Below the pieces are notes generated by a model that had not been told where the DNA came from, searched no databases, and saw nothing but the letters and a program-made list of their open reading frames with translations. Below are positions 1-9,072 of a DNA stretch of 64,000 nt, piece after piece (position 1 is the stretch's first letter; each line of letters begins with the position of its first letter). This DNA is from Bacteroidota bacterium (GTDB lineage Bacteria; Bacteroidota; Bacteroidia; JAFLBG01), in assembly GCA_017303975.1 (NCBI GenBank), contig JAFLBG010000012.1, positions 1 to 64,000 on the forward strand. Direction: 5' to 3'. Position numbers and translations under genes: made by a program.

Positions 1-1392
1 GTAACAATAGGTGGTTCCGCAGCATCCGATAGAAATGTAATTTCCGGAAATATTACAGCAGGGATAGATATTGAAAACTCGAGTGGAGAGATTAAGGTAC
101 AAGGCAATTACATTGGTCCCCAAGCCAATGGTACTTCTTTTGTAGCATCTAGTGCTCAAGAGTCGGGTGTTGTGCTTATAAAGTGTTTCCCTTCAACAGC
201 AATATATATAGGAGGTTCTGCTGCTGGAGAAGGCAATGTAATATCTGGAAATGATTTGTATGGTATTTATGGCAGTAGGTTAGAAGGAGCTCAAGTTAAA
301 GGAAACTATATTGGTGGTGGGGCTAGTACGGGCAGTTTGCTGACAGGTGGGGCTCAAGGAGACCAACGCTTTGGCATTTATTGGGATGCAGATTGTACCA
401 ATAATACTATAGGAGGATCTTCTGCTTCCGGAGATAGGAATATAATTACTCAGAATGCCAACGGAATAGTAGTGATTCAAGACCCTAACAATTTAATATC
501 TCGAAATTTAATTTATTCCAATACCAGCGCAGGTATTGATTTGCAAGGTGCCGGAAATACTAATTTTGCATCTCCGGTTGTGTCTGCATTTTCTGGTACT
601 TCTGCTTCCGGTACAGCCCCTGCAAATGCTTTGGTAGAAGTGTTTAAAAACACAACAGGCAATTGCGAGGATGCCATGACCTATTTAGGAACAGCTACTG
701 CTAACGGAAGTGGCGCTTGGAGCTTAGGTAGTTTAACCATAAATAATGGAGAAAGTGTTACTGCCACTGCGACCGATAATGGCACTTGGAATACCTCACA
801 GTTAGCCGGTTCTTGTATGGTTGGTTTGCCAATAGAATTGCTAACCTTTACAGTTGAGAATATAAACAACGAATATGCTAAATTGAAGTGGACTACCGCC
901 ACCGAAACCAACAACGATTATTTTACGATTGAAAAAACACAAGATGGAATTAATTATGAATTTGTCGCCAAAGTAGATGGTGCGGGCAATAGCACACAGG
1001 TATTAAAGTACGATACTAATGACTTTAAGCCATACAAAGGAGTTTCCTATTATCGCCTTAAGCAAACCGATTTTAATGGTGCGTATGATTATTCTGAATT
1101 AGTGGCGGTGGAATTTGGAAGTTTAACATCAGAAAGCGGAAAGTTTGCTGTTTATCCTAATCCTGCTAGTAGTTCTAATCTAAATGTATTGTTTGATGGA
1201 GCCGTTGGAGAGGAAGTGCTAATTGTGGTGCACGATGTGTTAGGTAAAGAATATTACTCCAATGTGTTTGTATTAGATAGCGAAACATTAATGATTCAAT
1301 TGGCTAGTGGTTCTGATTTGTCTCCGGGCTTGTATACCATTAGCGCCTCAAGCAATGATAAATTGTACAATAAGAAAATTATTATTCAGTAA
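1..1392 (+). CDS. Secreted beta-helix protein with T9SS sorting domain, 3' part
   Basis: The reading frame is open from base 1, so the 5' end lies outside the window. The visible 463 residues start with repeats of the form IGGSAA...NVISGN...GI...V.GNYIGG, the signature of a right-handed parallel beta-helix. A short Ig-like segment follows (SGTSASGTAPANALVEVFKN). The last ~80 residues are a T9SS type A sorting domain, with YPNPAS, a GLYTI motif and a KKIIIQ end. The protein is therefore inferred to be exported through the outer membrane and attached to or released from the cell surface. Its ligand or substrate cannot be told; such repeats occur in adhesins and in polysaccharide-active enzymes. 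An internal ATG at 172 is not the real start because the beta-helix repeats continue upstream of it. Confidence 0.85.
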   Translation, partial: VTIGGSAASDRNVISGNITAGIDIENSSGEIKVQGNYIGPQANGTSFVASSAQESGVVLIKCFPSTAIYIGGSAAGEGNVISGNDLYGIYGSRLEGAQVKGNYIGGGASTGSLLTGGAQGDQRFGIYWDADCTNNTIGGSSASGDRNIITQNANGIVVIQDPNNLISRNLIYSNTSAGIDLQGAGNTNFASPVVSAFSGTSASGTAPANALVEVFKNTTGNCEDAMTYLGTATANGSGAWSLGSLTINNGESVTATATDNGTWNTSQLAGSCMVGLPIELLTFTVENINNEYAKLKWTTATETNNDYFTIEKTQDGINYEFVAKVDGAGNSTQVLKYDTNDFKPYKGVSYYRLKQTDFNGAYDYSELVAVEFGSLTSESGKFAVYPNPASSSNLNVLFDGAVGEEVLIVVHDVLGKEYYSNVFVLDSETLMIQLASGSDLSPGLYTISASSNDKLYNKKIIIQ

Positions 1393-1477
1393 GAGTCTGA
1401 GAGTTTCGTTCAATTTCACATTTTAAAAATTCAGACAAATACTTTTTTCAAAATTCGAATTTTTTTTTAACCCTAAA

Positions 1478-1504
1478 TAGGCAGTTGAAAAATACAACTG
1501 CCTA
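1478..1504. repeat. Perfect 10-bp hairpin
   Basis: TAGGCAGTTG and CAACTGCCTA form a perfect 10-bp stem around a 7-nt loop, 86 bp after the stop codon of the beta-helix gene. It may act as a terminator or mRNA 3'-end stabiliser, but there is no T-run after it. Confidence 0.6.
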
Positions 1505-1513
1505 CAACTAAGC

Positions 1514-1562
1514 ATTAGTAAGGCTTTTAGTGTTTTTGAATAAGTAAGAAAGCCTTACTAAT
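1514..1562. repeat. Perfect 14-bp inverted repeat
   Basis: ATTAGTAAGGCTTT (1514-1527) and AAAGCCTTACTAAT (1549-1562) are perfect inverse complements separated by 21 nt. No gene overlaps it. It may be a transcription-end structure or a remnant of a small mobile element. Confidence 0.6.
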
Positions 1563-1649
1563 ACTAAATTGGGGTTACCCGTACTAAGACAGATAGTGCG
1601 CTTTTTTCAAAAGCTTCTACTGTCTAATTACGGTTAAATATTTTGTTGG

Positions 1650-1725
1650 TCGGTCACCTTGAGCCTAGTCGAAGGGTACGCGTTAGCCCATTCAAAATCC
1701 TTCGACTCTGCTCAGGATGACTGGG
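1650..1725. repeat. REP/MITE-like imperfect inverted repeat
   Basis: The left arm (about 1650-1676, containing CACCTTGAGCCTAGTCGAAG) pairs imperfectly with the right arm (about 1698-1725, containing CCTTCGACTCTGCTCAGGAT). From memory, sequences of the type CCTTCGACT...GCTCAGG are frequent dispersed intergenic repeats in Bacteroidota, so I call this a REP-like element. A genome-wide copy count would settle it. Confidence 0.6.
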
Positions 1726-1786
1726 CTAGAACTAACTAATTGCAATACCTTTAGAGCTCTACTAGTAATTAAGAAGGAGGTGTAAT

Positions 1787-3787
1787 TTAGTAGTTATACA
1801 ATTTCAGTAATTGTTCCTCTAACCTAGATTTCGCTAAAAAATTATTTTCTAATTCAATAGACATTGGCACTGGAGTTTCTAAGCTACCACAGCGCAGTAT
1901 AGGCGCATCTAAATTGTCAAAACAATTTTCTGAAATAAATGCAGAAAGTTCGCCACCAATACCACCTACGAGTGTGTCTTCGTGCAATATTAAAACTTTA
2001 CCTGTTTTTTTTACTGTTTTACTAATGGCTTCTTTATCGAAAGGTAGTAGGGTACGTAAGTCCAATAAGTCGGCATTTATATTGGAGTGTTTTTGTAAGA
2101 TCTCTAGAGCCCAGTGTACTCCTAGTCCGTATGTTATGATAGATAAATCGTTTCCTTCTTTGCGCAATTTAGCCTTGCCAATTTCTACTGTATAATAGTC
2201 TTCAAAAATTTCTTCATTAATGCTTCTGTACAATGCTTTGTGCTCAAAAAACATAACAGGATTAGGGTCTTCAAAAGCGCTAAGCAATAAACCTTTTGCA
2301 TCACTCGGAAATGCAGGATACACTACCTTTAATCCCGGAGTATGAAAAAACCAGGCTTCATTACTTTGTGAATGAAATGGACCAGCTCCTACGCCCGCGC
2401 CTGTAGGCATGCGTACTACTACATCAGCCTTTTGTCCCCAACGGTAGTGCGATTTTGCAAGGTTGTTTATAATTTGTGTCATCCCTTCTGTTACAAAATC
2501 GGCAAACTGCATTTCTACCATGGCTTTCATTCCATTTATAGATAGACCGAATCCGGAGCCTAATATTGCGGATTCGCAAAGTGGAGTGTTGCGTACTCTG
2601 CCTTTTCCAAATTCTTCAACAAAACCATCGGTAATTTTAAAGACACCTCCGTACTCTGCAATATCTTGTCCCATTAAAACTAAGTTGGAATGCTTACGCA
2701 TAGCCAATCGTAGCCCATCTGATATTGCATCTATAAATCGTTTTTCTGATTTGTGTTGATTCGCAGGTGCAGTGGAAGAGCCAATAAATGGAGCATACAC
2801 ATCGTCCAGTTCTTCTTTTGTAATGGGAATAATTTTTTCTTCCACAAAAGATTCTTTTACTGCGGTATCTATATCTGCCTTGGTTTTAGCTCTAATTTGT
2901 TCGACTTCCGTTGCTGTTAAGATAGATTGTTCAATCAAATATTTTTCATAATTAGCAACAGGATCTTTTTTGCCCCACACATCAAAAAGCTCTTTGGGTA
3001 CGTATTTGGTGCCGGATGCTTCTTCGTGTCCGCGCATGCGGAAGGTAATACATTCCAATAAAATTGGGCGTGGTTTTTCTCGGATAGATGCAGCAAGGTT
3101 TTGAACAGTGTTATAAACTTCTAGAATATTGTTTCCATCCACCTGAATTGCTTCTATACCGTAGCCAATTCCTTTATCAATAAATTGTTTGCACTTGAAT
3201 TGTTCGTTAGATGGGGTTGATAGACCATATCCATTATTTTCAACTACAAATATTACAGGTAAATTCCAAACAGCAGCAACATTCAATGATTCGTGAAAAT
3301 CACCCTCACTAGCACCGCCATCTCCTGTAAATACAAGAGTAGCTTTTTTTTCTTTTTTTAAGATGTTGGCAAGTGCTATTCCATCTGCTACTCCAAGCTG
3401 CGGGCCGAGATGAGATATCATTCCAACAATTTTATACTCTTGTGTGCCAAAATGAAATGATCTATCTCTCCCTTTGGTAAAGCCGTCTTTTTTGCCTTGC
3501 AATTGGTTAAATAATTTAACTAAAGGAATATTGCGTGAAGTAAACAAACCTAAATTTCGGTGCATGGGCAGTAAATACTCTTCTTTATTCATTGCCATGG
3601 AAGTGCCTACCGATATGGCTTCTTGGCCAATTCCGGAGAACCATTTGGATAGTTTTCCTTGTCGGAGTAGTAACAACATTTTTTCTTCTATTAATCTTGG
3701 TAGTAAAATGTTGTTGTAAAGAGAAATAAGAGTTTCGTTAGAATACTTTTTTTTATCGAACGTTATATGAGTTTCAGCAGTAATCAT
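1787..3787 (-). CDS. 2-oxoacid dehydrogenase E1 component, fused alpha and beta subunits
   Basis: This 666-residue thiamine diphosphate enzyme catalyses the decarboxylating first step of a 2-oxoacid dehydrogenase complex. Residues ~1-330 are the alpha part, with the TPP motif FTGDGGASEGDFHESLN...FVVENNGYG near residues 150-185. Residues ~345-666 are the beta part (MGQDIAEYGGVFKIT, RVRNTPLCE, transketolase C-like end). Separate alpha and beta genes are the usual arrangement; a single-chain fusion is known in Bacteroidota. The alpha-part motifs fit the branched-chain 2-oxoacid (BCKDH) or pyruvate type, and substrate cannot be decided from sequence alone. No E2 or E3 gene is nearby. A TTTAGGCTAGTCTAAA palindrome lies about 70 bp upstream of the ATG and may be regulatory. 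Confidence 0.88.
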   Translation of the reverse strand: MITAETHITFDKKKYSNETLISLYNNILLPRLIEEKMLLLLRQGKLSKWFSGIGQEAISVGTSMAMNKEEYLLPMHRNLGLFTSRNIPLVKLFNQLQGKKDGFTKGRDRSFHFGTQEYKIVGMISHLGPQLGVADGIALANILKKEKKATLVFTGDGGASEGDFHESLNVAAVWNLPVIFVVENNGYGLSTPSNEQFKCKQFIDKGIGYGIEAIQVDGNNILEVYNTVQNLAASIREKPRPILLECITFRMRGHEEASGTKYVPKELFDVWGKKDPVANYEKYLIEQSILTATEVEQIRAKTKADIDTAVKESFVEEKIIPITKEELDDVYAPFIGSSTAPANQHKSEKRFIDAISDGLRLAMRKHSNLVLMGQDIAEYGGVFKITDGFVEEFGKGRVRNTPLCESAILGSGFGLSINGMKAMVEMQFADFVTEGMTQIINNLAKSHYRWGQKADVVVRMPTGAGVGAGPFHSQSNEAWFFHTPGLKVVYPAFPSDAKGLLLSAFEDPNPVMFFEHKALYRSINEEIFEDYYTVEIGKAKLRKEGNDLSIITYGLGVHWALEILQKHSNINADLLDLRTLLPFDKEAISKTVKKTGKVLILHEDTLVGGIGGELSAFISENCFDNLDAPILRCGSLETPVPMSIELENNFLAKSRLEEQLLKLYNY

Positions 3788-3857
3788 AAGTGAATATTGT
3801 GAATGCTTAAATTAAGAAAAAAAAGTAGATTTTCTGAGAATAATAATTTACAGTTAT

Positions 3858-3873
3858 TTTAGGCTAGTCTAAA
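3858..3873. promoter_or_regulatory. DtxR-like palindrome upstream of the E1 gene
   Basis: TTTAGGCTAGTCTAAA differs by one base from a perfect TTTAGAC/GTCTAAA palindrome. It overlaps the stop codon of the upstream phosphatase gene and lies 71 bp before the E1 ATG. It resembles the operators proposed at 7534 and 9073 and the general form of DtxR/IdeR boxes. Unlike those two it is not adjacent to a good -7 element. Confidence 0.45.
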
Positions 3874-6800
3874 TTCTAATTCCCATTAGGCACACATCAT
3901 CTACTTGGTCGTATCCTTTTTTCCAATCTTCAAATGCTTTGTCTAAAATATTTTGTTGTTCTAGTAATGGAAGTGGAGATATTTTCACTAATAACTCTTT
4001 TAGGGCTTTAGATTTGAATTTTTTTCCTTTCTCACCTCCAAATTGATCCGGGTATCCATCGGTGGTAAGGTAGATTGTATCTCCATCTTGCAACTGCAGT
4101 GTGTGTACCATAAATGGAGCGTCAACATAATATTTACCAACAGGCATGTTGTCGGAATCGTATTCGATTAACTCATTATTTCTGACTAACCATAGTGTAT
4201 TATTGGCACATGAAAATTGTAATGTTTTTTTAGACTTGTCTAAAACACATAAAACGGCATCCATTCCATCTTTGTTTTGTTGACGTTCACTAAATATGTT
4301 TAGTATTTTTCGCACAAATCCAAATATTTCGGAAGGAGAGGTGTAGCCTTTGCTTAATACCGCTTCATTCATTAAGGATATGTTTAGCAAACTCATAAAA
4401 GCACCCGGTATGCCATGTCCGGTGCAATCAGCTACCGAAAAGAAAAAATTATTATCTGTAATTTCGGCCCAATAAAAATCGCCACTTACAATATCTCTTG
4501 GTTTGTAAACAATAAAATATTCGGAAAAAATTTGTTTTAATCTATCTTCCGGAGGCAATATGGAGTGCTGTATGCGAAGTGCATAATTAATGGAGCTCGT
4601 TATTTCTTTGTTTTTTTCTTCGATTAATTCATGCTGTGCTTCAACTTCTTCTTTTTGTTTTTCAATTAATTCTTTTTGTTCTTCAACCATTTCCATTTGC
4701 TTAACAACCTGTATCGTGCGTTCTTTTACAATTTTTTCTAATTCTTTTTTCTCTTCCAACAGGGCTCTTGTTCGCCATCTATAAATTAAGATGAAAGAAC
4801 TGCCTGCTAGCGCAGAATAAAACAAGTAAGCCCACCACGTTCTGTAAAAAGGTGGCTGTACTTTGAAACGGTAGGAAATAGGCTCACTCCAAATACCATC
4901 AGGGCTTTGACACTTGAGTTTAAACGTATAAGCACCTTCTCTTAAATTTCCGTAATGTACTTTGGTTTCTTTTGAAACAGGTTGCCAATTATCGTCTTGC
5001 CCATCTAGCATCCATTGGTAATTTACGGCAAACGGTTTTGCAGGTTCTATTGCAGTGAATTCGATGGTTATATCGTTGTAATGATAAGGTAGTATTAGAT
5101 TTTGAGGTTGGTAATAAAAGTTGCTTAGGCTATCAAATTTAATTGATTGGTACAATTGTTTCATAGAATCAACTTCTACTTCTTTTAGAAAAGTACCGAA
5201 TAGCATTCCTTCTTGAATAGTATTTTCAGTAATTATAGAGCTGTCGCTATTTGAAATGCTTGTAGATAAAGTGCTCCACGGTAACGATCTGTTATTTATT
5301 TTAATGCTATGTATAACGGTTTGCAACGCATTTTTGTTTCTATTTAGTTCGTTTAAATTAAATTGTATCAAGCCTGTTTTAGAAGAACCACTTGCTATCA
5401 AGGTTGTATTTTTATTTACGTTTTTTACTGTTCGTTGGCTCATCATTATATCTCTAAAAGGAAAGCCTGTAGATGAATTGAACGATTCTAATTGAAAATC
5501 GAGGTTTTTTAGTTTGTCATTTTTGTAATTATTCTCAATAGGAATTGTATTGTGATTAGGAGTTTTAAAGCCACTAATAATATCAATACCTTCATTCCCG
5601 GCAACAATAAGCAGGCCTGATGAATCTATTTCAAGTTGAAAAACTGAATTACTAGATAAATTATTTTTTGTGGTTAAATTTAAAAAGCTGGTTCCGTCAA
5701 ATCGATTAATCCCACCACCATATGTTGATATCCATACATTGCCAAATTTATCTTCTACAATATCTCTACATTTGTTGTTAGATAAGCCTTGCTTAGATGT
5801 ATAGTTTATAAATTTATTTTTATCAAAACAACTCAGATTCTCACTATAACTTATCCATATTCTGTTTTTAGTATCTACGTATAGGTTTTTAATTTTATTA
5901 CTTAACAGTCCTTCTTTTGTGCTGTAATTTTCGAATTTTGAATGGTCAAAATAACTTAACCCTCCTTCTTGAAATCCCAACCATAAGTTTCCAAATTTAT
6001 CTTCTTCAATAGAAGTGATTATTTTATAAGGCAGTCCTTGGGTTGTAGTGTAATTAGTAAATTTATTATTGTAAAAGCAACTTAATCCATTTTCTGTACC
6101 TATCCATATTTTATGATCTTTGGTTCGTTTTACAGCATGAACAACACTGTGCGGTACACCTTGGTTTTTCCCATATACAATGAATGCTGTATCTGTTGAT
6201 TGTATCAAACCACCACCGTAGGTTCCAAGCCAAATATGTTTATTAGAGTCAGATTCTATAGCGGTTATAATACTCTCTGATAGTCCATGAGCTTGATTAA
6301 AATTAGTAAATGAGGTTCCATAAAAGCAAGCCACTCCCGTTCCAATTGTTGATAGCCAGACATTACCAGATAGATCGGAACAAATGCTTCTTATTTCATT
6401 CTCTGGAAGTCCCTCGTTTGTTGTATAGTTTGTGAATTTATTATCTTTTAAAAAGCTAGCTCCTAAGGGTGTTCCAAGCCATAACCCGGAATTTTTATCT
6501 TTAGAAATAGTAAATATGATATTGCTAGGTATTCCATCGTTTACAGAGTATGTTTTTGTAGAATCTCCCTTGCATGCAATTAACCCTGCTCCTGAGGTGC
6601 CAATCCACATGGTGTTTTCATTGTCTTGGTAGAGACATCTTATTTTACTAGTTGATAAGAATTTTAATTTGCTATTTATGTTAATCTTTTCGTTACTAAA
6701 GGTCGCAATACCTTTTTCTGTGCCTATCCATATTTTTTTGGTATAGTCTTCAGTAATAGATAAAATAAAGTTACTGGGAAGACCTTCTTTAATTGTATAA

Positions 6801-7495
6801 TTTTTAAATGTTTTTCCATCATAAAAAATCACTCCTTTCTCAATTGTCCCCAACCATAAATTTCCATTACTATCTTCGCATATAGCTGTAATGTAATTAT
6901 TGGGTAAGCCATTATTTTCATTGAAGCACATGAATGTTTTTCCGTTGTACTTATATAGCCCGCTTCCGTATGTTCCCGCCCAAATATTTTTTTTACTATC
7001 CTCTAAAATGGAAATAATTTGATTTCCCGCTAATCCGTTACTGGCATTGAAATTTGTAAACTGTTTTCCGTTGTAGCAACTTAATCCACCGCCAGATGTA
7101 CCGAACCAGATGTTTCCTTTACTATCTGCATACGAAGTGAATATCATATCAACAGGAAGTCCATCTTCTATCGTGAAGGATTTAAATAAACCATTAAAAC
7201 CTTTATTGTTTGTTTTTGGAGGAGATATAAATACGGTCTCTTCAAATCTTCCGTTTAAAGCTGTATAATATTCTTGCGCGGAATTCGTTAAATCTATTTC
7301 TGAAGGTAACGGAACATCTTTTAAATAAATGGTTGTAGGGGATTCAGCTAAAACTGTATCCGGTGCAATTAAATCAACCTTTTGGTGCTGCTTTTTTGTG
7401 TTGTTTGTACAGGATGAAATTGCAATTATAAGAACCAGCAAACAGTTAAGCTGATAGTTTTTGTATTTAGTCCCAAAGAAATGAGTGTGCAACAA
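3869..7495 (-). CDS. Two-component-propeller sensor with SpoIIE-type PP2C phosphatase output
   Basis: This 1208-residue signalling protein begins with a lipobox-like signal (IIAISSC, Cys29). About 12 propeller repeats follow at residues ~100-645, each with a WIGT/WLGT-like core and a GLSCYNGK-like turn. Then come a Y_Y_Y domain (~802-875), one membrane segment (~880-905), a Glu/Lys-rich coiled coil (~910-965) and a SpoIIE/PP2C domain (~978-1208, with SGDFYWAEI, ADCTGHGIPGAFMS, DGMDAVL, LTTDGYPDQFGG). The inferred topology is an extracytoplasmic sensor driving a cytoplasmic Ser/Thr phosphatase. The start is TTG, the only in-frame start before the signal segment. The upstream gap carries a -7 element and a palindrome. 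An intragenic palindrome lies at 4228. The ligand is unknown. Confidence 0.85.
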   Translation of the reverse strand: MLHTHFFGTKYKNYQLNCLLVLIIAISSCTNNTKKQHQKVDLIAPDTVLAESPTTIYLKDVPLPSEIDLTNSAQEYYTALNGRFEETVFISPPKTNNKGFNGLFKSFTIEDGLPVDMIFTSYADSKGNIWFGTSGGGLSCYNGKQFTNFNASNGLAGNQIISILEDSKKNIWAGTYGSGLYKYNGKTFMCFNENNGLPNNYITAICEDSNGNLWLGTIEKGVIFYDGKTFKNYTIKEGLPSNFILSITEDYTKKIWIGTEKGIATFSNEKININSKLKFLSTSKIRCLYQDNENTMWIGTSGAGLIACKGDSTKTYSVNDGIPSNIIFTISKDKNSGLWLGTPLGASFLKDNKFTNYTTNEGLPENEIRSICSDLSGNVWLSTIGTGVACFYGTSFTNFNQAHGLSESIITAIESDSNKHIWLGTYGGGLIQSTDTAFIVYGKNQGVPHSVVHAVKRTKDHKIWIGTENGLSCFYNNKFTNYTTTQGLPYKIITSIEEDKFGNLWLGFQEGGLSYFDHSKFENYSTKEGLLSNKIKNLYVDTKNRIWISYSENLSCFDKNKFINYTSKQGLSNNKCRDIVEDKFGNVWISTYGGGINRFDGTSFLNLTTKNNLSSNSVFQLEIDSSGLLIVAGNEGIDIISGFKTPNHNTIPIENNYKNDKLKNLDFQLESFNSSTGFPFRDIMMSQRTVKNVNKNTTLIASGSSKTGLIQFNLNELNRNKNALQTVIHSIKINNRSLPWSTLSTSISNSDSSIITENTIQEGMLFGTFLKEVEVDSMKQLYQSIKFDSLSNFYYQPQNLILPYHYNDITIEFTAIEPAKPFAVNYQWMLDGQDDNWQPVSKETKVHYGNLREGAYTFKLKCQSPDGIWSEPISYRFKVQPPFYRTWWAYLFYSALAGSSFILIYRWRTRALLEEKKELEKIVKERTIQVVKQMEMVEEQKELIEKQKEEVEAQHELIEEKNKEITSSINYALRIQHSILPPEDRLKQIFSEYFIVYKPRDIVSGDFYWAEITDNNFFFSVADCTGHGIPGAFMSLLNISLMNEAVLSKGYTSPSEIFGFVRKILNIFSERQQNKDGMDAVLCVLDKSKKTLQFSCANNTLWLVRNNELIEYDSDNMPVGKYYVDAPFMVHTLQLQDGDTIYLTTDGYPDQFGGEKGKKFKSKALKELLVKISPLPLLEQQNILDKAFEDWKKGYDQVDDVCLMGIRI
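4228..4243. repeat. Intragenic copy of the TTTAGACNNGTCTAAA palindrome
   Basis: TTTAGACTTGTCTAAA is a perfect copy inside the SpoIIE domain coding region. On the coding strand it gives L-D-K-S-K. It is one of six intragenic copies. Confidence 0.75.
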
Positions 7496-7519
7496 CGTCT
7501 CTAAATTTTATTGTACGAA

Positions 7520-7549
7520 CAAAATTAGTAAAATTTAGACTAATCTAAA
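7520..7549 (-). promoter_or_regulatory. Promoter -7 element with adjoining DtxR-like operator
   Basis: On the minus strand, TAATTTTG (7527-7520) matches the Bacteroidota -7 consensus TAnnTTTG, 25 bp before the TTG start of the phosphatase gene. Six bases upstream lies TTTAGACTAATCTAAA (7534-7549), one mismatch from a perfect palindrome. It covers the place where the -33 element is expected, a geometry typical of repression by a bound dimer. The likely binder is the DtxR-type regulator encoded at 8378-9040. Confidence 0.55.
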
Positions 7550-7551
7550 CC

Positions 7552-8373
7552 TTAGCCTAATCCAACATCTAAAGCCATCATAATAATGAATCCAATAATT
7601 AAGCCTAGGGTAGATCGATCTGTATATTTATCTCGTTGAGTTTCGGGTATTACTTCTTCCACTACTACGTATATCATAGCGCCTGCTGCAAATGAAAGCG
7701 CATAGGGCAATATTGGTTGTGCGTATAAAACAGCAATGGCACCAATTACTCCAGCTACTGGCTCAACAATGGCAGACAATTGTCCCCACCAAAAGCTTTT
7801 TGCACGACTCACCCCTTGTCTTCTAAGAGGCATAGCTACAGCAATACCTTCCGGGAAATTTTGCAAACCAATACCGATTGCTAGTGCAATTGCAGCTCCA
7901 ATATCGGCATGTGGCAAGTTATGTGCTACTGCTCCAAAAGCAACGCCTACTGCCAATCCTTCGGGAATGTTGTGTAAAGTTATTGCCAAAACAAGCAAAA
8001 TGGTATGATGCCAATCTGTTTTAACTCCTTCTTTTTCCGATTCTTTAAAGTTAATATGTAAATGAGGTAGTACTTTATCTAATCCATACAAAAAAAGTGC
8101 TCCAGCCAAAAAGCCTACCGCAGGTGGAAACCAGGCCGGCAATGATTTGCCTTCTGACATTTCGATTGCAGGCGCTAACAATGACCAAAAGCTGGCTGCA
8201 ATCATTACTCCTCCCGTAAATCCTAAAAGAGGATCGAGTATTTTTCTGTCCATTGTTTTAAAGAAAAACACAAGAGAGGCTCCGAGTGCCGTTAAAAACC
8301 AAGTAAATGTGGTTGCAAGCAAAGCTGCCCAAATAGGATTAATGCTTGTAAGAAAATCTATGATAGGTTGCAT
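7552..8373 (-). CDS. ZIP-family divalent metal transporter
   Basis: This 273-residue polytopic inner-membrane protein of the ZIP family imports divalent metals such as Zn2+, Mn2+ or Fe2+. The two diagnostic metal-site motifs are HNIPEG near residue 133 (membrane segment 4) and QNFPEG near residue 168 (segment 5), with a histidine-containing loop (HLHINF) between segments 3 and 4. About eight hydrophobic segments are visible. It begins 4 bp after the stop of the DtxR-type regulator gene and is very probably cotranscribed with it. Import of the metal sensed by that regulator is a natural inference. Substrate specificity is not readable from the sequence. Confidence 0.88.
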   Translation of the reverse strand: MQPIIDFLTSINPIWAALLATTFTWFLTALGASLVFFFKTMDRKILDPLLGFTGGVMIAASFWSLLAPAIEMSEGKSLPAWFPPAVGFLAGALFLYGLDKVLPHLHINFKESEKEGVKTDWHHTILLVLAITLHNIPEGLAVGVAFGAVAHNLPHADIGAAIALAIGIGLQNFPEGIAVAMPLRRQGVSRAKSFWWGQLSAIVEPVAGVIGAIAVLYAQPILPYALSFAAGAMIYVVVEEVIPETQRDKYTDRSTLGLIIGFIIMMALDVGLG

Positions 8374-8377
8374 ATGG

Positions 8378-9040
8378 TTATTCTAACTCTACAATAATGT
8401 TTTTAGCAATAGTATTACTTATGTAAAGCGAGTTTTGCTTTTTTAGTATAATGTGTAATGAGTTGTCGTACTCGTTTATTTCTGTAACTTTTATTTCGTC
8501 ACCAATTTTGATTTTAATTTTATCGAGATACTTTAAGAAAGTAGAGGTGTGGTCAATTACCCCTGTAACAACGCATTTGATGTTTGTTTTAATCTCTGAT
8601 AACAATTTTGTTTTTCGGGTGTGCATTATGCCGTTTTTGTCTGGAATAGGATCTCCATGAGGGTCAAATTTAGGGTACCCTAAAAATTTATCTAGCTTAT
8701 CTACTAATTCGTCTGAGTGTATATGCTCTAATTGCTCAGCTACTTCATGAACTTCATCCCATGCAAAGGAAAGTTTTTCTACTAAGAATAGTTCCCACAA
8801 ACGGTGTTTGCGAATAATATGAAGAGCCTCTTTTTTCCCTTTTGCAGATAGTGTTACACCTTTGTATTTTTCGTAATTGATAAGCTTTTTGTTGTGTAGT
8901 CGTTTAAGCATATCACTCACTGACGCAGCCTTTGTTTTAACTTGATTGGCAATAGAGTTGGTGCTTACTGCTAAATGGTCATTTAGTTCGGCTAGTTTGT
9001 AAATAGCCTTTAAATAGTTTTCTTCGGTATTGGAATGCAT
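8378..9040 (-). CDS. DtxR/MntR-family metal-dependent transcriptional regulator
   Basis: This 220-residue regulator has an N-terminal winged helix (residues ~1-65, EENYLKAIYKL... ASVSDMLKRLHNKKLI). A dimerisation and metal-binding domain follows (~66-140, HRLWELFLVEKL, HEVAEQLEHIHSDELVDKLD, with the usual Glu, His and Cys-free ligand set). A FeoA/SH3-like C-terminal domain covers ~145-220. It is inferred to bind DNA when loaded with Mn2+ or Fe2+ and to repress uptake genes. It is transcribed away from the TonB receptor gene, with a perfect palindrome (9073-9088) in between, and is followed by the ZIP gene. Autoregulation and control of both neighbours are inferred. MntR and IdeR functions cannot be separated by sequence here. 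Confidence 0.88.
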   Translation of the reverse strand: MHSNTEENYLKAIYKLAELNDHLAVSTNSIANQVKTKAASVSDMLKRLHNKKLINYEKYKGVTLSAKGKKEALHIIRKHRLWELFLVEKLSFAWDEVHEVAEQLEHIHSDELVDKLDKFLGYPKFDPHGDPIPDKNGIMHTRKTKLLSEIKTNIKCVVTGVIDHTSTFLKYLDKIKIKIGDEIKVTEINEYDNSLHIILKKQNSLYISNTIAKNIIVELE

Positions 9041-9056
9041 GAATAAATTATTTATG

Positions 9057-9064
9057 TAAATATA
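9057..9064 (-). promoter_or_regulatory. Probable -7 element of the DtxR-type regulator gene
   Basis: Read on the minus strand, TATATTTA matches TAnnTTTG at 7 of the 8 positions, and lies 16 bp before the ATG at 9040. The palindrome at 9073-9088 begins 8 bp upstream, the same arrangement as at 7520-7549. Confidence 0.4.
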
Positions 9065-9072
9065 AATAAAAA

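Larger units (their letters stand above)
1393..1786. other. Intergenic region rich in inverted repeats
   Basis: This 394-bp stretch between two genes with converging 3' ends holds no plausible gene. It contains four successive inverted repeats: a 10-bp perfect stem (1478-1504), a 14-bp perfect stem with a 21-nt loop (1514-1562), an interrupted hairpin with arms AGACAG/CTGTCT and GCTTTT/AAAAGC (1587-1625), and a larger imperfect inverted repeat (1650-1725). None has a clean U-tract after the stem, so they are not textbook intrinsic terminators, although one may still end transcription from either side. Confidence 0.6.

Noticed and set aside
1914-2195. Opposite-strand reading frames inside the E1 gene and many others across the window
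   Set aside because: They are frame shadows of well-supported genes, with no domain content and no start signals of their own.
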